In this document: piece after piece, positions 1 through 9,451 of the stretch
Layout of the letters: each line of letters starts with the position of its first letter
Numbering within the stretch: the first letter of the stretch is position 1
DNA from: Bisgaard Taxon 45
Lineage (GTDB): Bacteria; Pseudomonadota; Gammaproteobacteria; Enterobacterales; Pasteurellaceae
Direction of reading: 5' to 3'
Length of the DNA: 64,000 nt
Assembly (NCBI GenBank): GCA_030783905.1
Contig: JAQAHH010000006.1
Coordinates: 186,001-250,000, forward strand
The notes under the pieces: generated by a model
What the model saw: only the letters and a program-made list of their open reading frames with translations
Databases searched by the model: none
What the model was told of the DNA's origin: nothing
Made by a program: the position numbers and the translations under genes

Positions 1-1698
1 GATCCGGTGAAAAGCAAAACGCAAAATTATTTGGGTTGCGATTTTCAATATATCAATCCGCAAACGGATGTGGCCTTTATGTTAGCGTTGGCTCACACTT
101 TATATGTTGAGCAGTTATACGATAAAAAATTCATTGAGATGTACACCGTCGGCTTTGATAAATTCTTGCCATATTTGTTGGGAGAAAGCGAAGATAACGT
201 GGTGAAAGATGCTGAATGGGCGGCGAAAATCTGTGGCATCAGTGCAGAAGAGATTCGCCAATTTGCCAGAATGCTAGCGGGTAAACGTACACAACTGATT
301 TTTGGTTGGGCAATTCAACGTCAACAACATGGTGAACAGCCTTATTGGATGGGGGCAGTATTAGCCGCAATGCTTGGCCAAATTGGTTTAGCGGGAGGCG
401 GGATTAGTTATGCTCACCATTATAGTTCAATCGGTATTCCAAGCTCGGGTGCCGCCATGCCGGGTGCTTTTCCATTGAACTTAGATGAAGGACAGAAACC
501 CAAATACGATAACAACGATTATCACGGCTATAGTGCGGTGATTCCTTGCGCAAGAATCACCGATTCCTTACTACAACCCGGTGAAACTATTCACTATAAC
601 GGGCAAAGAATCACTTATGCACCGTATAAAATGGCAATTTTTACAGGCTGTAACCATTGGCACCGTCATTCTGAACGCAACAAGATGAAACAGGCTTTCC
701 AACGTTTAGAAACCATAGTCTCGATCAATTACAGCTGGACGGCAACTTGTCGCTTCTCTGATATCGTGTTACCAGCTTGTACCCCATTTGAGCGTAACGA
801 TATTGATGCTTATGGTTCGTACAGTAATCGAGGCGTGATTGCTATGCAAAAACTGGTGGATCCGTTGTATGACTCTCGTTCTGACTTTGAGATTTTTAAA
901 GATCTTTGTCGTCGCTTTGGCAAAGAAAAAGAGTATTGTCGTAACATGGATGAAATGGAATGGGTGACTCAGCTGTACGAGGAGTGCCGTCAAGCCAACC
1001 AAGGCAAATTTGACATGCCACCTTTTGCCGAGTTCTGGAAAAAAGGCTATGTGCTATTCCCAGAAGGTGAACCTTGGGTGCGTCATGCCGATTTCCGTGA
1101 CGATCCCGAATTACACGCATTAGGCACACCGTCAGGCTTTATTGAAATTTACAGTAACAAAATTGCCAGCTATGGTTATGAAGATTGCAAAGGGCACCCA
1201 ATGTGGTTTGAAAAAGCCGAGCGTTCACACGGTGGGCCAAAATCCAAGAAATACCCATTTTGGCTACAATCTGTCCACCCAGATAAACGCTTGCATTCAC
1301 AGTTATGTGAATCCAAAGACTTGCGTGATACCTATACTATTGGCGATCGTGAACCATTGTTTATCAACCCAGAAGATGCCAAACGTTTAGGCATTGCACA
1401 TGGGGATTTAGTGCGTGTGTATAATGATCGTGGTCAAGCCATTGTTGGGGCACATGTATCCGATAACTTCCCACAAGGCGTGTTACGTTTACAAGAAGGC
1501 GCATGGTATTCCCCAGTAGATGAAACAGTTGGCGCACTTGATACTTATGGAGATCCTAATACCATGAGTTTAGATATCGGCAGTTCAAGTTTGGCTCAAG
1601 CGGTTTCAGCCAATACGTGTTTGGTCAATATTGAGAAATTTGTTGGTCAGGCACCTGCAGTCAACGGTTTCCATGGCCCACGTGAGATAACCTTATGA
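1..1698 (+). CDS. torZ: TMAO/biotin-sulfoxide reductase, molybdopterin subunit (3' part)
   Basis: Catalytic subunit of a periplasmic molybdenum reductase of the DMSO reductase family, reducing N- or S-oxides as anaerobic electron acceptors. The reading frame is open from base 1, so the N-terminal third, including the signal peptide and molybdenum-ligand serine region, lies outside the window; 565 residues remain of roughly 800 usual. The GTG at position 7 is an internal valine, not a start. Visible family features are the stretch [18 protein letters not shown] near the new N-terminus, the cofactor-binding middle ([20 protein letters not shown]), and the C-terminal molydopterin dinucleotide-binding barrel (ERSHGG through [13 protein letters not shown]). 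The stop overlaps the torD start by four bases (ATGA), typical of translational coupling to a dedicated chaperone. TorA, TorZ and BisC cannot be told apart with certainty from this part; the TorD partner favours a TMAO reductase. Confidence 0.88.
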   Translation, partial: DPVKSKTQNYLGCDFQYINPQTDVAFMLALAHTLYVEQLYDKKFIEMYTVGFDKFLPYLLGESEDNVVKDAEWAAKICGISAEEIRQFARMLAGKRTQLIFGWAIQRQQHGEQPYWMGAVLAAMLGQIGLAGGGISYAHHYSSIGIPSSGAAMPGAFPLNLDEGQKPKYDNNDYHGYSAVIPCARITDSLLQPGETIHYNGQRITYAPYKMAIFTGCNHWHRHSERNKMKQAFQRLETIVSINYSWTATCRFSDIVLPACTPFERNDIDAYGSYSNRGVIAMQKLVDPLYDSRSDFEIFKDLCRRFGKEKEYCRNMDEMEWVTQLYEECRQANQGKFDMPPFAEFWKKGYVLFPEGEPWVRHADFRDDPELHALGTPSGFIEIYSNKIASYGYEDCKGHPMWFEKAERSHGGPKSKKYPFWLQSVHPDKRLHSQLCESKDLRDTYTIGDREPLFINPEDAKRLGIAHGDLVRVYNDRGQAIVGAHVSDNFPQGVLRLQEGAWYSPVDETVGALDTYGDPNTMSLDIGSSSLAQAVSANTCLVNIEKFVGQAPAVNGFHGPREITL

Positions 1699-2285
1699 TG
1701 CAGTTTGCTTCCGAAGAAAGACAATTTGTCTACACATGGCTAAGCAATATGCTAGGTCATGAATTGTCAGCTAGTCAATTAGCGCAATATCAACAAGGTC
1801 TGTTTGATGATTTTTTCGCGTTTTTAGCTGAGCAAGGTTTTCCGGCACAAGTCGAGCACATCCGACAGCAATTACAGCAGTTAAACGCGGTTGAGTTAGC
1901 TCATCTCGAATTGGCAGCGGATTATACGCAACTCTTTTTGTTAGATGGCAACAGCAGTGCCTTACCTTATGCTTCAGCGTATTTGCCAGAATCACAGTTA
2001 GCCGCGCATTTTGGCTTTTTAGAGCAATTGCTCGCCCGTTTTCAGTTACAAGTGAATCGGGAGAAACCAGAGCCAAGCGATCATCTGTGTGTCTATTTGG
2101 AATTACTGTGCAAATTAGCCGAAGTAGAAGATTGGGCTACCTATCAGACACTGATCCAAGATTATGTGTTGCCTTGGTTATTGCCGTTTAATGATAAAGT
2201 TCAACGAGTTAAAACCTCGACTACTCTTTATCAACAGGTGATTGTCTTGTTGATTTTGTTGTTACAAGCGGATGTGCTACGTTAA
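1695..2285 (+). CDS. torD: TorD-family chaperone for the molybdoenzyme
   Basis: Cytoplasmic all-helical chaperone of the TorD/DmsD family (196 residues, normal length) that binds the apo-reductase and its Tat signal before cofactor insertion and export. The sequence is rich in helices, with the typical block [11 protein letters not shown] followed by the short loop with Pro-Tyr ([10 protein letters not shown]) and later [15 protein letters not shown]. It starts inside the last codons of the reductase gene, so the two proteins should be made in a fixed ratio. A strong hairpin terminator follows at 2304-2330. The assignment rests on these motifs and the coupled neighbour. Confidence 0.9.
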   Translation: MMQFASEERQFVYTWLSNMLGHELSASQLAQYQQGLFDDFFAFLAEQGFPAQVEHIRQQLQQLNAVELAHLELAADYTQLFLLDGNSSALPYASAYLPESQLAAHFGFLEQLLARFQLQVNREKPEPSDHLCVYLELLCKLAEVEDWATYQTLIQDYVLPWLLPFNDKVQRVKTSTTLYQQVIVLLILLLQADVLR

Positions 2286-2303
2286 GGACCTGGCTGAAAA
2301 AGA

Positions 2304-2330
2304 AGGCCCGACAGATTCGTCGGGCTTTTT
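2304..2330. terminator. Terminator between convergent torD and fruA
   Basis: A 7-bp GC-rich stem GCCCGAC (2306-2312) pairs with GTCGGGC (2319-2325) around a 6-base loop and is followed by five T. A T-rich stretch also follows on the opposite strand, so it may serve both genes. Confidence 0.85.
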
Positions 2331-2349
2331 GTTTCATGCCGTTTTATGG

Positions 2350-3519
2350 CTAGCCTTTAAAATAAACCACAATGGCCATAATAATGGCAACAAGGAGTAG
2401 CCATGGTAACCAACGGGCGAAACCACATTTTAACTGGCAGCATTCGCGAGTTGTACTAGATGAACAAGATGGCTTTTTGAGCGCAGCTTTGGCCGTTGGT
2501 ACATACGGCGTTGCTTGTGTCAATGCGTTATCAAATTCTTGTGCAATGTTTTTTAATGTTGCACTGGTTGAGGTACGATAAAGTGGTTTACCTGCAAATT
2601 TTGATAAATCTATTTCGACATCCGCGGCGACAAAGACTAAGTCAGCAGCGTCCACTTCTTCAGGGGTAATCAGATTATCTGCACCGATTTGTCCATGTGT
2701 TTCGACTTTGACACACCAACCTTGTGTTTTTGCATATATCATAATAGCTTCTGCGGACATAAAAGTTTGTGTGACGCCTGTTGGACAAGCGGTAATGGCG
2801 ACAATTTTTTTCGTCGCATGACAGGTTGCAAAGTCATTGTGATAGTCGCGGGGTGGTGGCGTAATAATGGCTACCTCCTCTTCTTTTGGTGCATGATAAA
2901 CGGTTGCTTGTGTCAGTGCTTGCTGGAGAATCGCTTCTACATTATTGAGTACAGCACGCGTTGATGTGCGGTATAACATTTTTCCTTCAAATTTTGACAG
3001 ATCGGTTTCTACGTCTGTTGCCACCAAGACTAAGTCAGCATCCGCAATATCGGCTTCTGTTAAAATATCTTTCACGCCAATTTGCCCGCGTGTTTCAACT
3101 TTCACCTCCCAACCCTGTTGTTTCGCATAGTTCATAATCGTTTCGGCCGCCATAAAAGTTTGTGTGACGCCTGTTGGACACGCAGTGATCGCAATTAAGC
3201 GTTTCACGTTATAAGGCGTAGTGAGGGAGGACGTAACGTTTTCCGTCGGTTCTGCTGCAACATAAGGAATTGCTTCTGCGAAAGCGTTGGTTAAGGTATT
3301 CTCAGGGGCATTAAATGCCTCTTCTGCATCGACAACAAAGTATTTTTTACCGACAAATTGAGGGTTATATATTGCTTCACCAAATACAATGACCAGATCT
3401 GCCTCCTCTAATGCAGTGATTTGGTGACCTTGTTGATGAGCGGCAGCGGTGATAACTTGATGCAATAAGAATACTTTTGCATTGCCAATGTCTTCTTTTT
3501 GTGTCAGAAAAATGTTCAT
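2350..3519 (-). CDS. fruA: FruA-like PTS protein with IIB'-IIB-IIB and one membrane helix, no IIC domain
   Basis: Third gene of the fructose PTS operon, 10 bp after fruK. FruA normally is a IIB'-IIB-IIC protein of about 560 residues, with IIC the sugar channel. Here there are 389 residues: a degenerate IIB'-like domain (about 1-88), a complete IIB domain (about 105-208, phospho-acceptor Cys114 in TACPTGVTQTF), a linker, and a second complete IIB domain (about 236-340, Cys245 in the same motif). The rest is a short Cys-rich segment (350-365) and one hydrophobic helix (about 370-386, WLPWLLLVAIIMAIVVYF). No IIC sequence follows; torD's convergent end is 65 bp away. The motif reads GVTQTF where FruA proteins usually have GVAHTF, identically in both domains, which suggests one copy arose from the other. 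The protein could still relay phosphate to a IIC encoded elsewhere, or be a relic. Domain assignment is sure; function as a transporter is doubtful. Confidence 0.85.
   Translation of the reverse strand: MNIFLTQKEDIGNAKVFLLHQVITAAAHQQGHQITALEEADLVIVFGEAIYNPQFVGKKYFVVDAEEAFNAPENTLTNAFAEAIPYVAAEPTENVTSSLTTPYNVKRLIAITACPTGVTQTFMAAETIMNYAKQQGWEVKVETRGQIGVKDILTEADIADADLVLVATDVETDLSKFEGKMLYRTSTRAVLNNVEAILQQALTQATVYHAPKEEEVAIITPPPRDYHNDFATCHATKKIVAITACPTGVTQTFMSAEAIMIYAKTQGWCVKVETHGQIGADNLITPEEVDAADLVFVAADVEIDLSKFAGKPLYRTSTSATLKNIAQEFDNALTQATPYVPTAKAALKKPSCSSSTTRECCQLKCGFARWLPWLLLVAIIMAIVVYFKG
2758..3180. repeat. Pair of 30-bp direct repeats inside the fruA-like gene
   Basis: Bases 2758-2787 and 3151-3180 are identical over 30 bp, 393 bp apart. 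They encode the phospho-cysteine loop of the two IIB domains. Identity at third codon positions points to duplication or gene conversion between the domains rather than only selection on the protein. Confidence 0.9.
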
Positions 3520-3529
3520 GAAATTATCC

Positions 3530-4465
3530 TTAAATGAATGTGATTTTTATTTTTTCTAAAATGGGATTGAGTAATGTCAAATCGCTGATACCAACATTAC
3601 TTTGTGAAACGGCCAGGGTTGAAAGTGCGGTAGCAGACGCCAACGTTTTTTCCGGCGCATATCCACTGAGCATGCCATAAATGAAACCCGCCACCATAGT
3701 ATCTCCAGCACCTACTGTACTGACGATATGAGTGTCTTGCGGAGGTTGGGCGTATAGTACCGTATTTTCATGTAGCCAAATTGCCCCTTCTTTGCCCATT
3801 GAAACAACAACATGGGGGACGCCGTACTTTTGTATTTGTTTTGCTGCGTGGATGATTTGTTGCTGTGTTGTTAATGACGAACCATACCAGCTTTCAAGCT
3901 CATGTCGATTGGGTTTGACTAACCAAGGCTTTGCGCGTATACCCGATGCAAAAGCCTGTTGGCTTGTGTCTAAGACGATTTTGGCGTTGTTTGCATTAAG
4001 TTGATTGAGCCAAGCAGTAAAGTCATCTACGTGGATTCCACAAGGAAGACTGCCACACACCGCAATCACATCAAAGGTTTGACTTTGTTGCAAAGAAAAG
4101 TCAACAAATTTTTGCCAATCCTGTTTGTTGACATGATAGCCTTGGAAATTCAGATCTGTCACCACCCCATTATCTTCGGTTAATTTAACATTAATACGAG
4201 TTGCCCCTGAAACACGATGAAAAAGATCTGTCAAGTGTAAGCGTGAGAACAAGGCTTGAAATCCAGTTTGATTTTCTTGACCGAGAAATCCACTTAAGGC
4301 CACTTTTACACCTAAGTCATGTAGGACTTTGCCAACATTAATGCCTTTGCCTGCGGGATAAAGACCTAAATTGTCCACCTGATTGACCTCTCCTCGTGTT
4401 AAATGCGCGAGATGTCCTACTAAATCATAGGCGGAGTTTAAGGTGATCGTCATCACTCTTGCCAT
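3530..4465 (-). CDS. fruK: 1-phosphofructokinase
   Basis: Phosphorylates fructose-1-phosphate to fructose-1,6-bisphosphate in the cytoplasm, the step after PTS uptake of fructose. The 311 residues match the PfkB/ribokinase-family length. Diagnostic features are the N-terminal TLNSAYDLVG, the substrate-side GKGINVGKVLHDLG (about residues 39-52) and the catalytic C-terminal signature VGAGDTMVAGF, whose Asp is the general base. The ATG overlaps the fruB stop by one base (TAATG), and fruA follows 10 bp downstream, so the three genes form one operon. An uptake signal sequence lies in the gene at 3623-3631. Confidence 0.95.
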   Translation of the reverse strand: MARVMTITLNSAYDLVGHLAHLTRGEVNQVDNLGLYPAGKGINVGKVLHDLGVKVALSGFLGQENQTGFQALFSRLHLTDLFHRVSGATRINVKLTEDNGVVTDLNFQGYHVNKQDWQKFVDFSLQQSQTFDVIAVCGSLPCGIHVDDFTAWLNQLNANNAKIVLDTSQQAFASGIRAKPWLVKPNRHELESWYGSSLTTQQQIIHAAKQIQKYGVPHVVVSMGKEGAIWLHENTVLYAQPPQDTHIVSTVGAGDTMVAGFIYGMLSGYAPEKTLASATALSTLAVSQSNVGISDLTLLNPILEKIKITFI

Positions 4466-5607
4466 TATGTTTCACCTAAGTTATTGTCAATCAGTTCGCG
4501 TACGCATTGTAGCGCTTGTTGGGCTTCTTCCCCCGTTGCAACAAAACGTAAACGATGTCCTTGTTGTGCACTGAGTGCGATCACTTTAAGCAAACTTTTC
4601 GCACTGATCAGTTGACTGTTCGTCTCTAAATTTTGTACAGCAATCGAGGCATTATATTTTTTGAGATGGCTGACCAAGACTGCCGCGGGACGAGCGTGTA
4701 AACCTTGTGGATTACGTAAGGTAAATATCGCTTCAATGGGTTCAATATGTTCATTTAATCGCCCTGACTGTGCAGTGGCATGTGTTAAATCAGCATCGGG
4801 ATCTAATAGCAGGGCGATGTCTTCTTTTGAGCCCGTCAATAATTGTTGTTGAACGTTGTCATCTAATAAACGGATTAATACACGGTGAATGTTATCATCA
4901 ATCGTTGCAATGGTGAGTACCGCTTGGACGACTTTACCATGGTGTAAGAAGGCGTTTTTAGCACGACTAAAGGCGCATGCATTTTTTTGATTGCCGAGTG
5001 TGGCATCCGTTAGCCAAATACCTTGTCCTAAAGGCAATGCTGGGCTGGCAAGTACATCACGCACAAATTCGTTATTGACCGCTTGGCACTGTTGTAATTT
5101 TTCCGCATTACGTGCAGTCAAGGTTAATAGGCTCGTGGTATCGAGATCCAAGCTAATCAAATCAGATGGGTTAGGCGCGTTTTTCCCCATTAAGCGAGTA
5201 TAAAACGCTGATACATCCTGTGTTGTGATTAAGTGTTTGATCGTTTCTGTGTCGTGAAGTAGATGAGCCAATTGGCGCAAGAGAGCTAAATGTCCATCTG
5301 AATCCGCGGCAAGTCCAATCACAAGATAAGCGAGGTTCTCTTTATCCCACGCAACACCTTGTGGGAACTGAAAAATGGTTACCCCTGTTTTTTTGACTAA
5401 AGCACGAGTGGTCACAGAACCATGTGGAATAGCAATGCCGTTCCCTAAATAAGTAGTGATTTGCGCTTCACGCTCAAGCATACCAGCTAAATAGCCTGGT
5501 TCGACATAACCCGATTGTATCAGTGCTTGAGCAACCATTTCGATAGCTTGATCTTTATTGACGGCTTGAGAGGATAAGTGAATGTCGTTTTCGGTGAGTT
5601 CAAACAC
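4465..5607 (-). CDS. fruB: Fructose PTS diphosphoryl transfer protein (EIIA-FPr)
   Basis: Carries phosphate from enzyme I to the fructose IIB domain. The 380 residues have the usual layout: an N-terminal EIIA(fructose) domain (about 1-145) with its phospho-histidine in GIAIPHGS, a middle region (about 155-280), and a C-terminal HPr-like FPr domain (about 288-375) with phospho-histidine in PQGLHARPA. Translation begins at GTG: an AGGAG ribosome site sits six bases upstream and no ATG fits as well. A perfect TATAAT on the minus strand (5628-5633) about 20 bp before the start is the likely -10 box; no good -35 box or Cra operator could be recognised. It heads the operon fruB-fruK-fruA. Both phosphorylatable histidines are intact, unlike the incomplete transporter at the operon end. 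Confidence 0.95.
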   Translation of the reverse strand: MFELTENDIHLSSQAVNKDQAIEMVAQALIQSGYVEPGYLAGMLEREAQITTYLGNGIAIPHGSVTTRALVKKTGVTIFQFPQGVAWDKENLAYLVIGLAADSDGHLALLRQLAHLLHDTETIKHLITTQDVSAFYTRLMGKNAPNPSDLISLDLDTTSLLTLTARNAEKLQQCQAVNNEFVRDVLASPALPLGQGIWLTDATLGNQKNACAFSRAKNAFLHHGKVVQAVLTIATIDDNIHRVLIRLLDDNVQQQLLTGSKEDIALLLDPDADLTHATAQSGRLNEHIEPIEAIFTLRNPQGLHARPAAVLVSHLKKYNASIAVQNLETNSQLISAKSLLKVIALSAQQGHRLRFVATGEEAQQALQCVRELIDNNLGET

Positions 5608-5682
5608 GGCAACTCCTGTACTTCTTCATTATAGCTTATGCATACGTTGAGAGAATGTTATCAATCTCCTGATTGCCAAAAG

Positions 5683-5718
5683 CGAAAAACTGCTGATTTT
5701 CACATCAACAGTTTTTCG
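5683..5718 (-). terminator. Terminator of the 5.7-kb lipoprotein gene
   Basis: On the minus strand a long imperfect stem built on GAAAAACTG ... CAGTTTTTC, with a small loop near GTGAA, is followed by a CTTTT tail. It sits two bases after the lipoprotein stop and also separates that gene from fruB. Confidence 0.75.
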
Positions 5719-5720
5719 TT

Positions 5721-6236
5721 TTATTGGGTACAACGTTTTAATAATTGTTCAGCACCTTGTACGATATAAGGATCGTCTTCTGCGCGTTGCTTACCTTTTT
5801 GTAGATCTTTCATCGCATCATATACACCTTGTGTCACACTTGCAGAATCAAGATACGACCAACAAGTTGGGCTGAGTTTGTTAAAGTTAGTCTGTAAGGC
5901 TGAGGCAAATATTACGCCACTATAGTAAGCATGAATATTCGAATCATGTCCGCCTTGATAAAGATTCGCTTTGATTTTTTCAATTGGCAATAAAATACGA
6001 TTTAAATACCAATCGTTTACCCCGCTACTAAATGAGTGAACATCATAATCTTGGTTTACCCGTCCTTTGTAGGTTTCAATTGTGGCTTCATAGGCGGTGG
6101 CATAGGATTTTTGATCAATCTGTGCGCTATCTAAGTCAATCACCGCTTTTTTATCCTTCATGAAAGGGACATAAGAAGAGAGTGAACACGCGCTAAGTAG
6201 CGTGATGACGGTGAGAATAGAGAGTGACTTTAACAT
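5721..6236 (-). CDS. Small lipoprotein of unknown function
   Basis: A 171-residue predicted lipoprotein. The start at 6236 is chosen because it has a GAGGAA ribosome site and begins a lipoprotein signal peptide, MLKSLSILTVITLLSACS, with Cys17 in the lipobox LSAC; a longer in-frame extension to 6341 would bury the signal. The mature part has two remaining cysteines near the C-terminus (TCWSYLD, LKRCTQ), suggesting a disulfide. It lies beside mobA, yihD and dsbA; from memory, H. influenzae has a similar small gene next to its mobA-yihD-dsbA cluster. No domain is recognised; envelope location is the only firm inference. Confidence 0.8.
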   Translation of the reverse strand: MLKSLSILTVITLLSACSLSSYVPFMKDKKAVIDLDSAQIDQKSYATAYEATIETYKGRVNQDYDVHSFSSGVNDWYLNRILLPIEKIKANLYQGGHDSNIHAYYSGVIFASALQTNFNKLSPTCWSYLDSASVTQGVYDAMKDLQKGKQRAEDDPYIVQGAEQLLKRCTQ

Positions 6237-6344
6237 AATGCGTTCCTCGTTTGGTCTAGTGCATTGTTTTGCGATTATACTGTGAAAGTCAGCATTAGCC
6301 AATCTCTTGCCATGCTTTAAGCGAAAAAGCGTAAGATGCACCTT

Positions 6345-6914
6345 TTAAGCTTGTAAGTCGCTTAAGGTATTGAGATTTTTAAATGCCGTGTGGTCATGTG
6401 AAAAATCGACGGCAATCGCATGGTGCTGTAACATAAATTTTAACATGCGCCTTTCACCGCTTGCCAAATAGTCTGCTAAAGCCGGGGCAAGTGTGGTTGA
6501 TACTAAACAAAAAGTGGGGTGTTCCCGTTCACCGTCATGGGCATAGGCCAGTAGGGCATGTTGGCTGATGACCGCCTGTTTGAGTTTGCTAAACAAATCT
6601 ATGGGGAAAAACGGGCTGTCACAAGGCACAAATAACACAAAGTCGCTTTGAGCACGTTGTAATCCAGTTAAGATTCCACTTAACGGTCCTTGAAAACCCG
6701 CTAATTCATCAGAAAAAACCGGCAGTCCGCTTTGTGCATAAATATGCTGGTTACGGTTCGCATTAATGGCAATATCGGTGATTTGTGGCTGTAAACGGTG
6801 GTAAACATGTTCAAAGAGCGGTTTATTTCTAAAAAGTTGTAACCCTTTATCAACGCCCCCCATGCGACGTGCTTGTCCGCCGGCTAAAATTACTGCACTA
6901 AATGTGATTGTCAT
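6345..6914 (-). CDS. mobA: Molybdenum cofactor guanylyltransferase
   Basis: Transfers GMP from GTP to molybdopterin, giving the bis-MGD cofactor used by reductases such as the one at the left edge. The 189 residues show the nucleotidyltransferase signature [20 protein letters not shown] at residues 8-27, the metal-binding [10 protein letters not shown] around residue 97, and a typical C-terminal region. It is divergent from yihD, with about 64 bp between the genes, the same neighbourhood as in E. coli (mobA, yihD, dsbA). Confidence 0.95.
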   Translation of the reverse strand: MTITFSAVILAGGQARRMGGVDKGLQLFRNKPLFEHVYHRLQPQITDIAINANRNQHIYAQSGLPVFSDELAGFQGPLSGILTGLQRAQSDFVLFVPCDSPFFPIDLFSKLKQAVISQHALLAYAHDGEREHPTFCLVSTTLAPALADYLASGERRMLKFMLQHHAIAVDFSHDHTAFKNLNTLSDLQA

Positions 6915-6978
6915 ATTTTCTTCTTTCGCTAATTACAGTATGATTCTTGAGATTTTTTTTAATCATAAGGAAAACTTT

Positions 6979-7245
6979 ATGAAATGTCATCGTTTGAACG
7001 AGGTGTTGGAACTTTTGCAACCTTATTGGTCTAAAGACCCAGATCTGCATTTATTACAAATTTTACAAAAAATTGCCGATGAGGCAGGGTTTGATAAACC
7101 TTTAGCGGAGTTAACAGATGAAGTGTTGATTTATCAGCTAAAAATGGATGGGACAGATAAAAATGCACCTATCCCAGGTATCAAAAAAGATTACGAAGAT
7201 GATTTTAAAACAGCGTTACTTAAGGCGCGTGGGATTATTAAATAA
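6979..7245 (+). CDS. yihD: YihD family protein (DUF1040)
   Basis: An 88-residue cytoplasmic protein matching the small YihD/DUF1040 family ([17 protein letters not shown] ... [14 protein letters not shown] ... LIYQLKMDG). The start at 6979 follows an AAGGAAA ribosome site; upstream in-frame codons read into the mobA gene and are not used. It is 8 bp upstream of dsbA and probably co-transcribed. The biochemical function of the family is not known to me. Confidence 0.88.
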   Translation: MKCHRLNEVLELLQPYWSKDPDLHLLQILQKIADEAGFDKPLAELTDEVLIYQLKMDGTDKNAPIPGIKKDYEDDFKTALLKARGIIK

Positions 7246-7253
7246 GGATTGGC

Positions 7254-7874
7254 ATGAAAAAACTAGTATTTACTTTGACCTCATTACTTTTTGCGGTTTC
7301 TGTGCAAGCAACGAATTTAACAGAGGGTAAGCAGTATGTCACGTTAAATCAAGCGCCAGCACAACAAGCTGAGGTCATCGAGTTTTTCTCGTTTTATTGC
7401 CCACATTGTTATTCATTTGAATACGAATATCATATTCCTACAAAAGTAGCACAGCAGTTGCCAGAAGGTGTGGCTTTGCAACAATATCATGTTAACTTTT
7501 TAGGCGGTGAGATGGGGAAAAATCTTACTCGTGCGTGGGCGTTGGCAATGGCGATGGGGGCACAAGATAAGGTAAAAGAACCGCTATTTTTGGCTGCACA
7601 GCGGAATCAATTACGCAGTATGGATGATATTCGTCAACTCTTTTTGCGTAACGGCATCAGCGCGGAACAATTTGATGGTGGAATCAATAGCTTTGCTGTC
7701 ACGGCATTAACCAATAAGCAAGTGAAAGCGGCGGAACACTTCAACGTCCGTGGTGTGCCAGATTTTTACGTCAATGGTCGCTATCGTGTCAATCCAGAAG
7801 GGTTGAACAACGACAGTCATGGCGCGTTTGTCACGGATTATGTAGAAACTGTAAAAGGTTTATTGCAAAAATAA
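7254..7874 (+). CDS. dsbA: Periplasmic thiol:disulfide oxidoreductase DsbA
   Basis: Introduces disulfide bonds into exported proteins; reoxidised by DsbB. The 206 residues comprise a signal peptide (about 1-19, ending VQA), then a thioredoxin fold with the inserted helical domain. The active site is Cys49-Pro-His-Cys52 (FYCPHCYSFE) and the cis-proline loop is RGVPDFYVNG. An AAGGA ribosome site precedes the ATG. It follows yihD by 8 bp. Many exported proteins in this window, especially the cysteine-rich periplasmic domains of the srf locus, are plausible substrates. Confidence 0.97.
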   Translation: MKKLVFTLTSLLFAVSVQATNLTEGKQYVTLNQAPAQQAEVIEFFSFYCPHCYSFEYEYHIPTKVAQQLPEGVALQQYHVNFLGGEMGKNLTRAWALAMAMGAQDKVKEPLFLAAQRNQLRSMDDIRQLFLRNGISAEQFDGGINSFAVTALTNKQVKAAEHFNVRGVPDFYVNGRYRVNPEGLNNDSHGAFVTDYVETVKGLLQK

Positions 7875-7931
7875 CAAAAAATTGGTTTAATGCCTCGTTT
7901 TTTGAATGAATAGCTTATTGTAGAGGATACT

Positions 7932-8261
7932 ATGGCAGAAAGTTTTAGCGTTACACGCCGTTTTTTTGATGATAAAAATTACCCGAGAGGCTTCTCGCGT
8001 CATGGCGATTATACAATCAAGGAATCACAAGTCCTTGAACAATATGGGCAAGCCTTTAAAGCATTAGAGTCAGGCGAGCGTGAACCTGTGACAAAAGAAG
8101 AAACACACTTTGTTGCCTTCTGTCGCGGTGAACGTCCTGCCGAGACCTTTTTTGAGAAAACCTGGGCGAAATACCGTGCGCGTATTTCGACCACAAAACG
8201 TGTTTATACCTTATCAGGTGTGGTCGGTACAGATAATTTGGACGATTTCTCAGCAGAATAA
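7932..8261 (+). CDS. maoP: MaoP/YifE family protein (DUF413)
   Basis: A 109-residue protein matching the MaoP (formerly YifE, DUF413) family, recognised by [17 protein letters not shown] and the C-terminal [12 protein letters not shown]. In E. coli MaoP acts with a site called maoS to organise the Ori macrodomain of the chromosome. No maoS-like site could be identified here. The gene stands alone, 57 bp after dsbA, and has its own GAGGATAC ribosome region and a downstream hairpin. Confidence 0.88.
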   Translation: MAESFSVTRRFFDDKNYPRGFSRHGDYTIKESQVLEQYGQAFKALESGEREPVTKEETHFVAFCRGERPAETFFEKTWAKYRARISTTKRVYTLSGVVGTDNLDDFSAE

Positions 8262-8280
8262 TCTTACCTTTCATCATTAT

Positions 8281-8317
8281 AAAAGGCTTGGCAAATCAGA
8301 CTGAGCCTTTTATCTTT
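8281..8317 (+). terminator. Terminator after maoP
   Basis: An 8-bp stem AAAAGGCT (8281-8288) with AGCCTTTT (8304-8311), a 15-base loop, followed by a T-rich run. Weaker than the other terminators because the stem is AT-rich. Confidence 0.6.
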
Positions 8318-8350
8318 CTTTCACACTGACACAATTATAGAACTCATCCT

Positions 8351-9448
8351 ATGCAAACGTTGCTTCCTATCGAACAATACGATTCTTTATTAGCGGAAAA
8401 ACAGCAAAAACTGACCGCACTTTTAGCACCTTTTAACCCCCCGAGAGTTAAGGTGTTTTCCTCGCCTGTCCAGCATTATCGTATGCGTGCGGAGTTTCGT
8501 ATTTGGCATGATAAAGGGGATTTTTACCATATCATGTTTGATCAACAAACGCGGCAACGTTATCGTGTCGATAGTTTTCCTATCGCAAGTCAACTGATTA
8601 ATCAGATGATGAGTCGCCTGTTACCGTTGTTAAAAACAGACAAAGTGCTACATCATAAACTCTTCCAAATTGATTATTTAAGCACTTTAAGTAATCAGAT
8701 CATTGTCAGCTTGTTGTATCACAAACCCCTTGATGCACAATGGGTGCAGGCAGCCAAACAATTAAGAGTCGATTTGCAACAACAAGGTTTCGATGTGCAA
8801 CTGATTGGCCGTGCGAGCAAACAAAAAATCTGTTTGGATCAGGAATTTATCGATGAAATATTAACGGTGCATGGTCGCGTCTATGTGTATCGCCAAGTGG
8901 AAAATAGCTTTACCCAACCTAATGCGATAGTCAATCAGTTCATGTTGGAATGGGCGGTGGATTGCACTCAACACAGTCAAGGTGATTTGCTCGAATTGTA
9001 TTGTGGCAATGGGAATTTCTCTATTGCGTTAGCGCAAAACTTCCGCAAAGTATTGGCCACCGAAATTGCGAAACCTTCTGTGGCAGCGGCGCAGTTTAAT
9101 ATTGCCGAAAATAGCATTGAAAATGTGCAAATTATCCGAATGTCCGCCGAAGAATTTACCCAAGCAATGAATGGCGTGCGTGAGTTTCATCGCTTAAAAG
9201 ACATTGATTTACACGCCTATGAATGCAACACTATTTTTGTGGATCCGCCACGTGCGGGCTTAGATGTGGATACGCTCAACTTAGTACAGCAATATGATCG
9301 TATTTTGTATATTTCGTGTAATCCACATACTCTTTGCGACAATCTACACACCTTATGTCAAACCCATCGTATTGAAAAAGCGGCCTTGTTCGACCAATTC
9401 CCTTATACCGAACATATGGAAGCGGGCGTGTGGTTAATTCGGAAATAA
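8351..9448 (+). CDS. trmA: tRNA (uracil-5-)-methyltransferase TrmA
   Basis: Makes 5-methyluridine at position 54 of tRNA (the T loop), and in E. coli also methylates tmRNA. The 365 residues have the SAM motif [17 protein letters not shown], the [10 protein letters not shown] motif, the nucleophilic cysteine Cys323 in YISCNPHTL, and the C-terminal general-base segment [10 protein letters not shown]. Length matches E. coli TrmA (366). It is followed after three bases by rsmJ, so the two RNA methyltransferases probably share a transcript. An uptake signal at 8414-8422 encodes Thr-Ala-Leu. Confidence 0.96.
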   Translation: MQTLLPIEQYDSLLAEKQQKLTALLAPFNPPRVKVFSSPVQHYRMRAEFRIWHDKGDFYHIMFDQQTRQRYRVDSFPIASQLINQMMSRLLPLLKTDKVLHHKLFQIDYLSTLSNQIIVSLLYHKPLDAQWVQAAKQLRVDLQQQGFDVQLIGRASKQKICLDQEFIDEILTVHGRVYVYRQVENSFTQPNAIVNQFMLEWAVDCTQHSQGDLLELYCGNGNFSIALAQNFRKVLATEIAKPSVAAAQFNIAENSIENVQIIRMSAEEFTQAMNGVREFHRLKDIDLHAYECNTIFVDPPRAGLDVDTLNLVQQYDRILYISCNPHTLCDNLHTLCQTHRIEKAALFDQFPYTEHMEAGVWLIRK

Positions 9449-9451
9449 TTT

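Noticed and set aside
7-1698. GTG at position 7 as the start of the reductase
   Set aside because: The frame is open to base 1 and the protein lacks the N-terminal third of the family, so the codon is internal.
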